Shown here: positions 52,368-61,863 of the stretch, piece after piece
Position numbering within the stretch: position 1 is the first letter of the stretch
Layout: the number at the start of each line of letters is the position of its first letter
The notes under the pieces: model-generated
What the model saw: only the letters and a program-made list of their open reading frames with translations
Database searches by the model: none
Told to the model about the DNA's origin: nothing
Program-made: the position numbers and the translations under genes
DNA from: JAKGBX01 sp965366835
Lineage (GTDB): Bacteria; Pseudomonadota; Alphaproteobacteria; Rhodobacterales; Rhodobacteraceae
Direction of reading: 5' to 3'
Assembly: GCA_965366835.1 (NCBI GenBank)
Contig: CBDUGF010000002.1
Span: 8,157-72,156, forward strand
DNA length: 64,000 nt

Positions 52368-54995
52368 TCATGCGGCCTGAGGTTGCACATGACGGCGCGC
52401 CCGCCCGAGTTGCAACCACATCACAAGCGCCAGAAGCGCCAGCGCCGGGATATAGAACAGTTCCTTCGGCATCCGGTCGGCCTCGTCCTCAACCGCCAGA
52501 ACCTCCCAGTCGAAATCGATGCCGCGTTGCTGAAGCTCGCCGCCGAACTCCAGGTTGTCGACATAGACCCGGCCATCGTCTTCCTGGCGGAAGGCGATTC
52601 CAGCGGTCTTGTCGAGCCGGGTCGCGCCATCGCCATCTGCCTTGGCCCCCAACGGCAGCAGCACCGTGGTGGTGACCTGCTTGCCATTGGCGAAATTCTC
52701 GCCCGATATCACCACTCGCAGGCTGGCGTCATCCTCCGCCGCCGTGGCCAGTTCGATCAGTTGTGCGGGCTCTTTCTTCACCCATGGCTCCTCCACCATG
52801 TCAAGCCAGAAGCCCGGCCGGAACAGGGTGAACGCAATCAGCAACAGCGCCAGGTTCTCCCACATCCTCGATTTCGTCAGGAACCAGTTCTGCGTCGCCG
52901 CCGCAAACAGCATCATCGCGATCACCGCAATGATGAAGACAAACACCGCCTTCAATGGCGTCACGTCAATGAGCAACAGCTCGGTGTTGAAGATGAACAG
53001 GAACGGCAGGATCGCCGTTCGCACATCGTAGGAAAACCCGATGATCCCGGTCTTGATCGGATCGCCCTTGGAAATCGCCGCTGCAGCAAACGCCGCCAGC
53101 CCCACTGGCGGCGTATCGTCCGCCAGGATGCCGAAGTAGAACACGAACATATGCACCGCGATCAGCGGCACGATCAGCCCCGATTTCGCGCCCACCGCGA
53201 TGATCACCGGCGCCATCAGCGACGTGATCACGATATAGGTCGCCGTGGTCGGCAGGCCCATGCCCAGAACAAGGCTGAACAGGGCCACGAAGATCAGCAT
53301 GAGCAGCAGATTGCCGCCCGAGATCACCTCGATGAATTCGCCGATCACCTGATGCGCGCCGGTCAGACTCACGGTGCCGACGATGATCCCGGCGGTGCCT
53401 GTGGCCACGGCGATGCCGATCATGTTGCGCGAGCCAGCGATCATCCCGTCGATGAACTCGCCCCAGCCCTGCGCCCAGGTCCGCCCGCCGGAGCCGCGAA
53501 ACATCGCCTTCAGCGGATGCTGGGTCAGCATGACGAATATCATCGCCAGCGTCGCCCAGAACGCCGAGAGGCCGGGCGACAGCCGTTCAATCATCAGGTT
53601 CCAGATCAACACCACCACCGGCAGCACATAGTAAGCGCCGGTTTTTGCCACCGGCCCCGGCTCGGGCAGTTCGGTGAACGGCGCATTGGGGTCGTCGATG
53701 GTCAGGTCCGGATAGGCCGAGGCCCATTTCAGCATCGCCAGATAGACGATCAGGAACAGGACCATCATGCCGGGCAGCGACCAATCGCCGAGCAGCGGTT
53801 TGAGCCAGCCGAGCCCGTAATAGATCCCCAGCGACAGCGCACAGAACACGATTACCCCGAGAACGAAACTCATCAGCCGCTGGATTGCGGTGCGGGCCGG
53901 GCCTGTGCGCGGCAGCCCTTCGAGGCCCATCTTGGCGGCCTCCAGATGCACGATATAGACCAGCGCGATATAGCTGATGATCGCCGGCAGGAAGGCGTGC
54001 TTCACCACCTCGAGGTATGAGATGCCGACATATTCCACCATCAGGAAGGCCGCGGCCCCCATCACCGGCGGCGTCAGCTGGCCGTTGGTCGACGAGGCCA
54101 CCTCGACGGCGCCGGCCTTTTCGGCCGAGAACCCGACCCGTTTCATCAGCGGGATAGTGAATGTGCCGGTGGTCACGGTGTTGGCGATCGACGAGCCCGA
54201 GATCAGCCCGGTCGCGGCGCTCGCCACAACTGCGGCCTTGGCCGGGCCGCCCTTCAGGTGCCCCATCAAGGCAAAGGCCAGCTTGATGAAGTAATTGCCC
54301 GCTCCGGCCTTTTCGAGCAGCGAGCCGAACAGCACGAACAGGAACACCATCGAGGCCGACACGCCCAGCGCCAGCCCGAAGACGCCTTCTGTCTGCATCC
54401 AGAAATGCCACATCGCCTTGCCGAAGCTGGCACCCTTCCACTGCATCGCATCGGGGAAGAACTCGGCATCGCCGAAAAAGACATACATCAGGAACACGAA
54501 GGCCACGATCACCATCGGCAGGCCCAGCGCCCGATAGGTGGCGATCAGCACGACGCAAAGCCCGATCGCCGAAGCCGTCAGATCCGCCGTGGTCGGCAGG
54601 CCCGAGCGGTTGGCGATGGCCGAGGAATTGGCGATCAGATAGAGCGTCGAGAACAACGCGCCCACGATCATGATCCAGTCATACCAGGGGATCGCGTCAC
54701 GCGGGCTCGACTTGAACAGCGGAAAGGCCAGCGTCGCCAGCGTGAGCCCGAAAGCCAGATGCAGGACGCGCTCGACGTCGGAATTGACATAGAGCCAGTT
54801 CATGCCCGTCGATTGCGCCATCAGCGCCGGCATGGGCGAAGCGTTATAGACCTGCAGGACCGCCCAGAGCAGCGCCACACCGGCAATCAGGCTGCCCTGC
54901 CATCCGGGCGGATTGCGCGCGCCGACATCCAGATCGGCGGCAAAAGCTCCGGCATCGGTGACACGTTGCGTGCCGCTGGTCTCTTCGCTGGTCAT
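52368..54995 (-). CDS. Fused TRAP transporter permease (4TM/12TM)
   Basis: An 875-residue permease that joins the small DctQ-type and large DctM-type parts, with 16 or more hydrophobic helices, typical of TAXI-family TRAP systems. Visible DctM-type segments include GSSIANTVTTGTFTIPLMKR and GMGLPTTATYIVITSL. Its C-terminal region includes a non-membrane segment (about 780-850) before a last helix and a basic tail. It imports an organic acid using a cation gradient. It follows the TAXI receptor gene, separated by a hairpin. Confidence 0.9.
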   Translation of the reverse strand: MTSEETSGTQRVTDAGAFAADLDVGARNPPGWQGSLIAGVALLWAVLQVYNASPMPALMAQSTGMNWLYVNSDVERVLHLAFGLTLATLAFPLFKSSPRDAIPWYDWIMIVGALFSTLYLIANSSAIANRSGLPTTADLTASAIGLCVVLIATYRALGLPMVIVAFVFLMYVFFGDAEFFPDAMQWKGASFGKAMWHFWMQTEGVFGLALGVSASMVFLFVLFGSLLEKAGAGNYFIKLAFALMGHLKGGPAKAAVVASAATGLISGSSIANTVTTGTFTIPLMKRVGFSAEKAGAVEVASSTNGQLTPPVMGAAAFLMVEYVGISYLEVVKHAFLPAIISYIALVYIVHLEAAKMGLEGLPRTGPARTAIQRLMSFVLGVIVFCALSLGIYYGLGWLKPLLGDWSLPGMMVLFLIVYLAMLKWASAYPDLTIDDPNAPFTELPEPGPVAKTGAYYVLPVVVLIWNLMIERLSPGLSAFWATLAMIFVMLTQHPLKAMFRGSGGRTWAQGWGEFIDGMIAGSRNMIGIAVATGTAGIIVGTVSLTGAHQVIGEFIEVISGGNLLLMLIFVALFSLVLGMGLPTTATYIVITSLMAPVIIAVGAKSGLIVPLIAVHMFVFYFGILADDTPPVGLAAFAAAAISKGDPIKTGIIGFSYDVRTAILPFLFIFNTELLLIDVTPLKAVFVFIIAVIAMMLFAAATQNWFLTKSRMWENLALLLIAFTLFRPGFWLDMVEEPWVKKEPAQLIELATAAEDDASLRVVISGENFANGKQVTTTVLLPLGAKADGDGATRLDKTAGIAFRQEDDGRVYVDNLEFGGELQQRGIDFDWEVLAVEDEADRMPKELFYIPALALLALVMWLQLGRARRHVQPQAA

Positions 54996-55116
54996 GGTCT
55001 ACCCCCGTTTGTCACGCCCCTTGCCCGGTTTGGCCCGGTTTTCGTATTGGGGCTTGCGCGCCTTTGTCCGGCGTCTTTGGTGTTTTTGATCTCTCTGTGC
55101 CTCATCAAGGCGGGAA

Positions 55117-55134
55117 CGGGGGCCGAAGCCCCCG
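55117..55134. terminator. Hairpin between TAXI receptor and TRAP permease genes
   Basis: Perfect stem CGGGGGC with a CGAA tetraloop region and GCCCCCG arms (55117-55134). Placed after the receptor gene, it would let the receptor be made in excess over the permease, a common arrangement for binding-protein transporters. Confidence 0.65.
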
Positions 55135-55144
55135 CTCACTTGGG

Positions 55145-56110
55145 TCATTCCATCAGGCCCAGTTCCTTGTAGGCCTTGATCGCACCGGGGTGCAGCGGCG
55201 CCGAAAGGCCGTCCTTGATCATTTCCTCGGCCTTCAGATTGGCAAATGCCGGGTGCAGCTTGCGGAAATCCTCGAGGTTTTCCATCACCGCCTTGGCCAC
55301 GATATAGACTACCTCGTCAGACACATCCGCCGAAGTCACGAAGGTCGCACCGACACCGAAGGTCGGCACGTCATCGGGATGTCCGGGATACATGCCGCCG
55401 GGGATCACCACCTTGCGGTAATAGGGGCGCTCGGCCACCAGCTTGTCGATTTCCGGGGAAACGGCCGGGATGATCCTGGCGTCGCAGGAGGCGAGGGTTT
55501 CCTGGGTCAGCGCCGAAGGATGGCCCACGGCCCAGAAATAGCCGTCGATCTTGTTGTCGCAGAGCGCGCCCGAGGTTTCCGCCGATTTCATCTGCGCCGC
55601 CAGCGCCAGGTCGTCGCGGCTCCAGCCCATCGCCGTTTCGATCACCTCCCAGGTGCCCAGCGTACCGCTGCCGGCATTGCCGATGTTGAAACGCTTGCCC
55701 TTCACGTCGGTGATATTGTTGATGCCGCTGTCGGCACGGGCCACGATGGTCACAGGTTCGGGATGCACCGAGAACACCGCGCGCAGCTTGTCGAACTTGC
55801 CCTGATCCTCGAATGACGAGGTGCCGTGATAGGCGTGGTACTGCCAGTCCGATTGCGCCACGCCGAATTCCAGCTCTCCGGCGCGGATGGTGTTGATGTT
55901 GTAGATCGACCCGCCGGTCGATTCCGCCGAGCAACGGATGCCATGCTCCTTGCGGTCCTTGTTGACCAGACGGCAGATCGCGCCACCGGTCGGATAATAG
56001 ACCCCGGTAACACCGCCCGTGCCGATCGACACGAATTGCTGATCTGCTGCCTGGACCGGGCTCATGGCCATCAGGCCGGCAGCAGCTGCTGCAATAAGCT
56101 TGAGTTTCAT
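55145..56110 (-). CDS. TAXI-family TRAP transporter solute receptor
   Basis: A 321-residue periplasmic receptor with a signal (1-21) and the TAXI signature (FVSIGTGGVTGVYYPTGGAICRLVN). Other typical pieces are STGGSIYNINTIRAGELEFGVAQSDW and GKRFNIGNAGSGTL. The substrate cannot be read; TAXI receptors bind dicarboxylates or amino acids such as glutamate/2-oxoglutarate. It is next to the permease on the same strand. Confidence 0.93.
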   Translation of the reverse strand: MKLKLIAAAAAGLMAMSPVQAADQQFVSIGTGGVTGVYYPTGGAICRLVNKDRKEHGIRCSAESTGGSIYNINTIRAGELEFGVAQSDWQYHAYHGTSSFEDQGKFDKLRAVFSVHPEPVTIVARADSGINNITDVKGKRFNIGNAGSGTLGTWEVIETAMGWSRDDLALAAQMKSAETSGALCDNKIDGYFWAVGHPSALTQETLASCDARIIPAVSPEIDKLVAERPYYRKVVIPGGMYPGHPDDVPTFGVGATFVTSADVSDEVVYIVAKAVMENLEDFRKLHPAFANLKAEEMIKDGLSAPLHPGAIKAYKELGLME

Positions 56111-56297
56111 CTAGGTTCATCTCCCTTGTTTTTTGATCTTTTCGTCGGCAGACAACACACTTGCTCACAAGCGGCACAGTCCGCCTACCCGCGCGCAATA
56201 AAGCGCAAAACCGGGTCGCTGACCAGAATGCGCGGCATCGGCCCCAGTTGTCCACACCCAAACACCAGAACCCTTGAATTGCGGTTTTCCCGGTGGC

Positions 56298-57899
56298 TCA
56301 AAACGCCCCGTCATAGGATTCCTTGAGGATTCTACATGAAATGACTGTGAAAAACTCACTTTCCCAGCTCTCTGTCAAAGCCGTTTCCAGCCCGGTGCGA
56401 TTCGTCACGTCATGGCCGTTTCCGCCATAGGCGCGGGCTATTGCGGCGGCGTCGCTGGCCTCGAAAGCCACCCCGTGACGCGGCAGCTGCATCGCCGCCT
56501 GCTTCTTGTCGATCAGCGCAAGGCTGTCATCGCGCAGCACCACGATGGTCAGTTGCCGCCCGAGATCGCGCAGGCTGGCCAGCTCTCCGGCGGTCATGTC
56601 GAATCCTGCGTCACCCACCACCGCCAGCACCGGCGCATCGCTTGCCGCCGCCACCCCCGCGGCCAGCGGCACGGCTACGCCCATGGTGCAGAACGCGGAA
56701 GATTGCAGCAACGTGCCGGGCCGCGCACAACGCCACATCTGGCTCATCAGAATGCGATGCGCGCCGCTGTCCACCGTGACAATCGCGCCCTCGGGCAGGC
56801 TCTCCTGCAACGTCGCAAATACCTCATGCGGCCCCCATGTGCCCGGGCTCTTGAACATCTCGTCAAGCGCCTCGCGCGCCGCCGCGGGCTCGCCGCCGGG
56901 CCAGGCCGGGCCAAGCCGTTGGCGCACCGCCCCGCGCAGCGCCGCCAGCATCGCCCGCACATCCCCGACAACGCGGCAGGCGCTGCCGTGCATGCCGTGT
57001 TCGATCCGCGCATGCACCAGGTCAATCGCATGCTCCGCTGCAAACGGCGCGATCCATCCGCTGCGCATCTCGATCGGGTCATACCCTGCCAGGATCACGC
57101 AATCGCTGGCCTTGAGCAGCGGCAGAACAAACCGATCCGACAGCGGCGAAAGCCCATGCCCGCCCAGGCACAGCGGATCGCGCTCGTCCATCACGCCCTT
57201 GGCCTTGTAGGTGGTCAGCACCGGGATGCCATGCGCCTGCGCCAGCGCCGCGATCTCTTCGCCCGCATCATGCTGCATCGCGCCCATCCCGGCCAGGATG
57301 ATCGGCCGCTCGGCATGGGCCAGCATTCGTGCCGCCTGCGCCAACGACCCGCCATCGCTCCATCCCGCCCGCACCGGCGCGGGCGAGATCGCCGCATCCG
57401 GCGCCTCCAAAGCCGCCAGCCCCACCGGCAAATCCAGATGCACCGGCCCCATCGGATCGCTCAGCGCAATCGACAGCGCCTTTTGCACAGCTTCCGCCGC
57501 CGCCCCCGGCGCCACCCGGATGCTGGCCTTGGTTACCGGCGCCATCAACGCCTGCTGGTCGATCACCTGGTGGGTAAACCGCTCCGCTTCGCCCGCATCG
57601 ATACAGCCCGACAGCACAATCAGCGGCACCTGTTCCAGCAGCGCATTGGCCACCGAGTTGACCGCATTGGCCAGCCCCGGCCCCACCGTGGTCAGCAAAA
57701 CTCCCGGCGCCCCGGTCGCATGCCAGCTGCCCTCGGCCATGAAGCCGCCGCTGTTCTCATGGCGAACCATATGAAACTCGATGCCATCGGCCCGCAGCGC
57801 CTCCAGCAGCACCAGGACCTCGCCCCCCGGCATGCCAAACGCATGGCGGCACCCGGCCCGCGCCAGATAGCGCGCGATCAGCTCGGCATGAGAGCTCAT
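56298..57899 (-). CDS. Thiamine diphosphate-dependent enzyme (acetolactate synthase-like)
   Basis: A 533-residue ThDP enzyme with three domains. Glu48 (VRHENSGGF) is the expected N-terminal activating Glu. The cofactor motif is VVGDAGFDMTAGELASL, but the usual Asn pair near the Mg site is replaced by Asp (VVLRDDSLALI). It ends without the extra domains of Xsc or 2-hydroxyacyl-CoA lyase. Likely a decarboxylase or carboligase acting on a 2-oxo or acyl-CoA intermediate of the operon; the reaction is unknown. The start overlaps the acyl-CoA dehydrogenase stop (ATGA). Confidence 0.85.
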   Translation of the reverse strand: MSSHAELIARYLARAGCRHAFGMPGGEVLVLLEALRADGIEFHMVRHENSGGFMAEGSWHATGAPGVLLTTVGPGLANAVNSVANALLEQVPLIVLSGCIDAGEAERFTHQVIDQQALMAPVTKASIRVAPGAAAEAVQKALSIALSDPMGPVHLDLPVGLAALEAPDAAISPAPVRAGWSDGGSLAQAARMLAHAERPIILAGMGAMQHDAGEEIAALAQAHGIPVLTTYKAKGVMDERDPLCLGGHGLSPLSDRFVLPLLKASDCVILAGYDPIEMRSGWIAPFAAEHAIDLVHARIEHGMHGSACRVVGDVRAMLAALRGAVRQRLGPAWPGGEPAAAREALDEMFKSPGTWGPHEVFATLQESLPEGAIVTVDSGAHRILMSQMWRCARPGTLLQSSAFCTMGVAVPLAAGVAAASDAPVLAVVGDAGFDMTAGELASLRDLGRQLTIVVLRDDSLALIDKKQAAMQLPRHGVAFEASDAAAIARAYGGNGHDVTNRTGLETALTESWESEFFTVISCRILKESYDGAF

Positions 57900-59095
57900 C
57901 GCCGCCCCTCGGCCAGCCTGGCATAACCGTCCCTCGTCTGCGGCACCTTCATGCCCAGAAGGCTGCCCGCCACCTGCGTTCTGAGAACCTGCGCCGTGCC
58001 GCCGCCGATGGTGAACATCCGCGCATCCCGCGCCATCCGCTCCAGCGGCAGGTTGCGCGAATACCCCGCCGAACCATGAAGTTGCAGCGCATCGTTGGTC
58101 ACCCTGATCGCCGTCTCGCTGGCCAGGATCTTGGCCTGCGCCGCCTCGCGCATATCCGGAAATCCCGCGCCGCCGTTCAACGCCGCATTATGGATCAGCG
58201 CCCGCGCTGCGCCGAGCCCGATCGACATATCCGCCAGCATCCATTGCAAGCCCTGGAACTCGGCAATCGGCCGCCCGAACTGCTGGCGCGTCTGGGCATA
58301 GTCCAGCGCCAGCTCATACGCCCCCTGAGCGATGCCAAGCGCCACCGTCGCCGCGCCGATCCGCTGGCCGTTATAGGCGTTCATCAGCCCGGCAAAACCG
58401 CGCTTCGCCCCCTCCGGCGGGATCACGACCATATCGTCGCTCACCTCCATGTCTTCGAAGATCACCTCGGTCTCGGGAATGCCGCGCAGCCCCATCGCCG
58501 GCTCGCGCCGCCCGATCTTCAAGCCCCTGGTCTCGTCGCGGATGGCGATGAACCCGCCAATCCCCTGGAATTCGCCCGCTTCCATAATCCGCGCAAAGAT
58601 CAGGTGGAACTTCGACACGCCGCCGCCGGTAATCCAGTGCTTGACGCCGTTGAGCACATAGCCGCCCTGCACCTTCTCCGCTGTCGTCGTCATCTCCGTC
58701 GCCGCACTTCCCGCCCCCGGCTCGGTAATGCAGATCGCGGGCTTGTCCCCAGCCAGAACCAATTCCGCCGCCAGCCGCTTCTGCGGCTCGGAGCCATAGC
58801 GCATCACTGCCCCGATCGCGCCCATATTGGCCTCGACCACGATCCGCGCCGTCACACCACAGACCTTCGCCATCTCCTCGACCACCAGCACCGCATCGAA
58901 ATAGCTCAAGCCCTGCCCGCCATATTCCTCGGGAATCGTCATCCCCATGAACCCGGCCCCGGTCAGCGCCTTCACATTGTCCCAGGGATAGGCTTCGCTG
59001 CGGTCCACCTCCGCCGCGCGCTCCGCAATCACGCCCTCAGCCAACTTGCGCGCCGCCTCCTTCAACGCCCGGTGATTGTCGTTCAGATAATGCAT
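57896..59095 (-). CDS. Acyl-CoA dehydrogenase-family protein with altered catalytic Glu positions
   Basis: A 399-residue ACAD with FAD-binding elements CITEPGAGSAATEM, WITGGG and QLHGSAGYSR. The two usual catalytic-base positions are not Glu: the helix-G site reads NGQRIG (Gln244) and the C-terminal site reads IGGGTAQVLR (Gly365 where YEGT-type enzymes have Glu). It may have another base or a different reaction. It lies between the CoA-transferase and ThDP genes, 3 bases from one and overlapping the other, so it is part of one operon. Confidence 0.88.
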   Translation of the reverse strand: MHYLNDNHRALKEAARKLAEGVIAERAAEVDRSEAYPWDNVKALTGAGFMGMTIPEEYGGQGLSYFDAVLVVEEMAKVCGVTARIVVEANMGAIGAVMRYGSEPQKRLAAELVLAGDKPAICITEPGAGSAATEMTTTAEKVQGGYVLNGVKHWITGGGVSKFHLIFARIMEAGEFQGIGGFIAIRDETRGLKIGRREPAMGLRGIPETEVIFEDMEVSDDMVVIPPEGAKRGFAGLMNAYNGQRIGAATVALGIAQGAYELALDYAQTRQQFGRPIAEFQGLQWMLADMSIGLGAARALIHNAALNGGAGFPDMREAAQAKILASETAIRVTNDALQLHGSAGYSRNLPLERMARDARMFTIGGGTAQVLRTQVAGSLLGMKVPQTRDGYARLAEGRR

Positions 59096-59098
59096 GTC

Positions 59099-60286
59099 CT
59101 AGTCCCCTGCCTGCCGGGCTTCGCCCAGCCATTCGTTCAATATCTCGTCCGTGTCGGCCCCGCATTGCGGCGGCGCGCGGCGGTATTCCACGGGCGTCGC
59201 CGAGAATTTCACCGGGTTGCCGATCAGATCGACGCTTCCACCCTTCGCCCCCGCAAACGGCATCGAAATCTTCATCTCCCGCGCCCGCGCCTGATCGCTT
59301 TCAAACACCTCCGACAGCGTGTTGACCGGCCCGCCCGGCACGCCCGCGGCCTCCATCGCCGCGATCAGACCGGCCTTGGCCCAGCCCTCAAGCGCCGCGC
59401 CGATCAACGCAATCAGCGCCTCCCGATTTGCCAACCGCGCCGGATTGGTGGCAAAGCGCGCATCCTCCGCCCAGCCGTCCTGCCCCAATATCCCGCAGAA
59501 TCGCGCAAACTGCCCGTCATTCCCGGCCGCCACGATCACGTGCCCATCCATGCATTCAAACACCTGATAAGGCACGATATTGGGATGCGCATTGCCATGC
59601 CGCTCCTCGCGCCCATCCATCAGGTAATTGGTTCCGGCATTGACAAGCCAGCTCATCGTCGCATCGGCCAGCGCGATGTCGATATGCTGGCCCTCCCCGG
59701 TCCGGTCGCGATGGCGCAGCGCCGCCTGGATCGCATTGGCCGCATACATGCCGCACATTACATCGGCGATGCCGACCCCGACCTTCATCGGCTCACCCTC
59801 CGGCGCGCCGGTGATCGCCATGATCCCCGAAGCGCCCTGCGCCAGAAGATCATAGCCCGGGCGATGCGCATTCGGCCCGCTTTGCCCGAATCCCGAGATC
59901 GAGCAATAGATCAGCCCCGGATGCGCCGCACACAGGTTCTCGTGATCCAGCCTGTATTGCTTCAATCCTCCCGGCTTGAAATTCTCGACCAGCACGTCGC
60001 ACTTCCCCGCCAGCTTGCGGATCAGCGCCGCGCCCTCCTCGCTGGCCATGTTCACCGCGATCGAGCGCTTGTTGCGATTGGCACTCAGATAGTAGGCGCT
60101 TTCCGGCAAATCGCCCTCCGGACCTTGAACGAATGGCGGCCCCCAGCTGCGGGTGTCGTCGCCCCGCCCGGGCCGTTCCACCTTGATCACATCGGCCCCG
60201 AAATCGCCCAGAAGCTGGGTCGCAAACGGCCCGGCCAGGATCCGGCTCAAATCGAGAATGCGTATGCCGTTCAGCGCGCCTGTCAT
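59099..60286 (-). CDS. Family III CoA-transferase (CaiB/BaiF/Frc-like)
   Basis: A 395-residue class III CoA-transferase: LDLSRILAGPFATQLLGDFGADVIKVERP at the N-terminus, the catalytic Asp likely Asp175 in GVGIADVMCGMYA, and the RTGEGQHIDIAL segment. It exchanges CoA between acids to activate the operon substrate. ATG 60286 with GGGGAGAC upstream is preferred; the frame extends to 60451 but with no supporting ribosome site. It is the first gene of the leftward catabolic unit. Confidence 0.9.
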   Translation of the reverse strand: MTGALNGIRILDLSRILAGPFATQLLGDFGADVIKVERPGRGDDTRSWGPPFVQGPEGDLPESAYYLSANRNKRSIAVNMASEEGAALIRKLAGKCDVLVENFKPGGLKQYRLDHENLCAAHPGLIYCSISGFGQSGPNAHRPGYDLLAQGASGIMAITGAPEGEPMKVGVGIADVMCGMYAANAIQAALRHRDRTGEGQHIDIALADATMSWLVNAGTNYLMDGREERHGNAHPNIVPYQVFECMDGHVIVAAGNDGQFARFCGILGQDGWAEDARFATNPARLANREALIALIGAALEGWAKAGLIAAMEAAGVPGGPVNTLSEVFESDQARAREMKISMPFAGAKGGSVDLIGNPVKFSATPVEYRRAPPQCGADTDEILNEWLGEARQAGD

Positions 60287-60524
60287 CCATGTCTCCCCAT
60301 GGTTTCGCCTCACCCTAGGCCGATTCTGCGCCCGCCATAACCGCAAAGGCGTAACCAGGCTCCAGCAAACCCCGCCGATCTCCGGCTGAACGCAAGTAAA
60401 AAGGCAATGGCGCAGAGGATCAGAGCGACCTGGCTCCATCGAAACGCTCATCCATTCTGCGAACCGATTGCCACCGGCTGTCTCTAGCAGATCGAACCTG
60501 TCTTTCCGCTGCGCGAAACAACTT

Positions 60525-60610
60525 TGGTGCGGGCGGTGGGACTCGAACCCACACGGGGTTGCCCCCTTCGGATTTTAAGTCCGATATGTCTACCATTCCA
60601 TCACGCCCGC
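60525..60610 (-). tRNA. tRNA-Leu(UAA)
   Basis: An 86-base tRNA reading leftward: acceptor GCGGGCG pairs with CGCCCGC, the anticodon loop CTTAAAA gives anticodon TAA, a long leucine-type variable arm is present, the T-loop is GGTTCGAGTCC, and CCA is encoded at 60525-60527. Confidence 0.97.
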
Positions 60611-60708
60611 ACTGGCGCGGACCATAGCCACGGAATTTTCCGTGTAAAGCGCCAGAAAACCCCGCATATGCCAAAATCTCGCCCATATTCTTGGTTAATC
60701 CTGCCTGC

Positions 60709-61182
60709 ATGGAAAAAACCGCTGCTCATAACCGCTCCCGCCTGCACCGCGCCTTTCAGCGCGGCATGCTGATCGCCCTCGGCATCGCCTTTGTGCCGGT
60801 GGCGCTGGTGTCCACGGGGCTGTTCCTGTCGGGCTATCAGCCGCAGGATTTCCATCCCGGTCTGCGCTACGGGTTGATCGGGCTGTGGCTGATCTATGTC
60901 TTTACCGCCGACCGGATCGCCAATTTCAAGTTCTGGCGGCGCATCCCGTTCATGCGTGGTTCCAACAATGGCGAACTGATCACCGTGGTGGTATTTGCCG
61001 CGATCATCGCGTCGCTGCGGCTCGATACCGGCGCACCGCTGCACTGGATGCTCCTCGGCTGGCTCAAGAGCTTTGCGGTGCTGGCGGTGCTCTTCGTCGC
61101 GCTCTACCTGATCTTCCGCGCCGTCACCCGTTCGTGGCGCCGCGCCCGCCGCCGGGTGCGCAGCCAGCCGTTCACCGGCTGA
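60709..61182 (+). CDS. Small integral membrane protein of unknown function
   Basis: A 157-residue protein from ATG 60709 with four hydrophobic segments (MLIALGIAFVPVALVSTGLF; YGLIGLWLIYVFTADRIA; ELITVVVFAAIIASLRL; FAVLAVLFVALYLIFRAV) and a basic C-terminus. I do not recognise a family. It lies just downstream of the tRNA-Leu on the other strand and ends 8 bases before the convergent TPR gene. Confidence 0.65.
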   Translation: MEKTAAHNRSRLHRAFQRGMLIALGIAFVPVALVSTGLFLSGYQPQDFHPGLRYGLIGLWLIYVFTADRIANFKFWRRIPFMRGSNNGELITVVVFAAIIASLRLDTGAPLHWMLLGWLKSFAVLAVLFVALYLIFRAVTRSWRRARRRVRSQPFTG

Positions 61183-61189
61183 AAACAGC

Positions 61190-61750
61190 TCACAAATCCG
61201 GGGCGCTCTTGCCCGAAGGCTCGGGTTTCAGCAAGCCGCGTTCTGCCAACCAGGGGTTCAGGCTCACCGCGACGCGCAGATCATGCTGCGCCGCCTCGTT
61301 CCGCCCCAGCGCGATCAGCGTCATCGCCCGCCCCGACAGTGCGCCGAGATGGGTCGGCGTGAATTCAAGCGCGCGGTTAAGATCGACAAGTGCGCGTGCG
61401 TAATCCTTGCGTATGAAATTGACGAAAGCACGCTGGTTGTAACCCTCGGCATAATCCGGGCAATAGGCCACCAGAGCATCGAAATCCGCCAACGCCCCGG
61501 CCAGATCGAAAGCTGCGCGGCGGGCCATGCCACGGTCGAGCAGCACCTGCGCCGCGGCGTCGGGCGCATCGGCCCAGAGCGCCCACATGTCGTTGCTGAT
61601 CGCACGCGCGAGGCGCTGGTCCGGCGCCGTGCGGATCGCTTCAACCAGACGGGCGAAGGCCACCGCATGATCCGGCGCCGGCGGGCAGGCACCGGCCTGC
61701 GCCAGTTCGGCGGGCACCATCAAGCAAAGCATTGTCGCCAGGATCCTCAT
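61190..61750 (-). CDS. Exported TPR-repeat protein
   Basis: A 186-residue protein with a signal peptide (1-19, ending ELAQA) and TPR-like helices (FDLAGALADFDALVAYCPDYA; KDYARALVDLNRALEFTPTH; LGRNEAAQHDLRVAVSLNP). TPRs mediate protein contacts; the partner is unknown. ATG 61750 is chosen because it gives the signal peptide. Confidence 0.75.
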   Translation of the reverse strand: MRILATMLCLMVPAELAQAGACPPAPDHAVAFARLVEAIRTAPDQRLARAISNDMWALWADAPDAAAQVLLDRGMARRAAFDLAGALADFDALVAYCPDYAEGYNQRAFVNFIRKDYARALVDLNRALEFTPTHLGALSGRAMTLIALGRNEAAQHDLRVAVSLNPWLAERGLLKPEPSGKSAPDL

Positions 61751-61863
61751 ACCCGCATCATGGCGCAACCCAGCCGGCAATCAAAACACAACTGCGCGAT
61801 GGCCTGTTCCGGCTGCGCCATTGCCGCTTCCCCCCCATGGGGAAACCGGCTAGCGTGGCGCCC

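Noticed and set aside
50442..57899. Taurine breakdown (Tpa plus Xsc) for the aminotransferase and ThDP enzyme
   Set aside because: The ThDP protein is 533 residues, shorter than usual Xsc, and no phosphotransacetylase gene is present.
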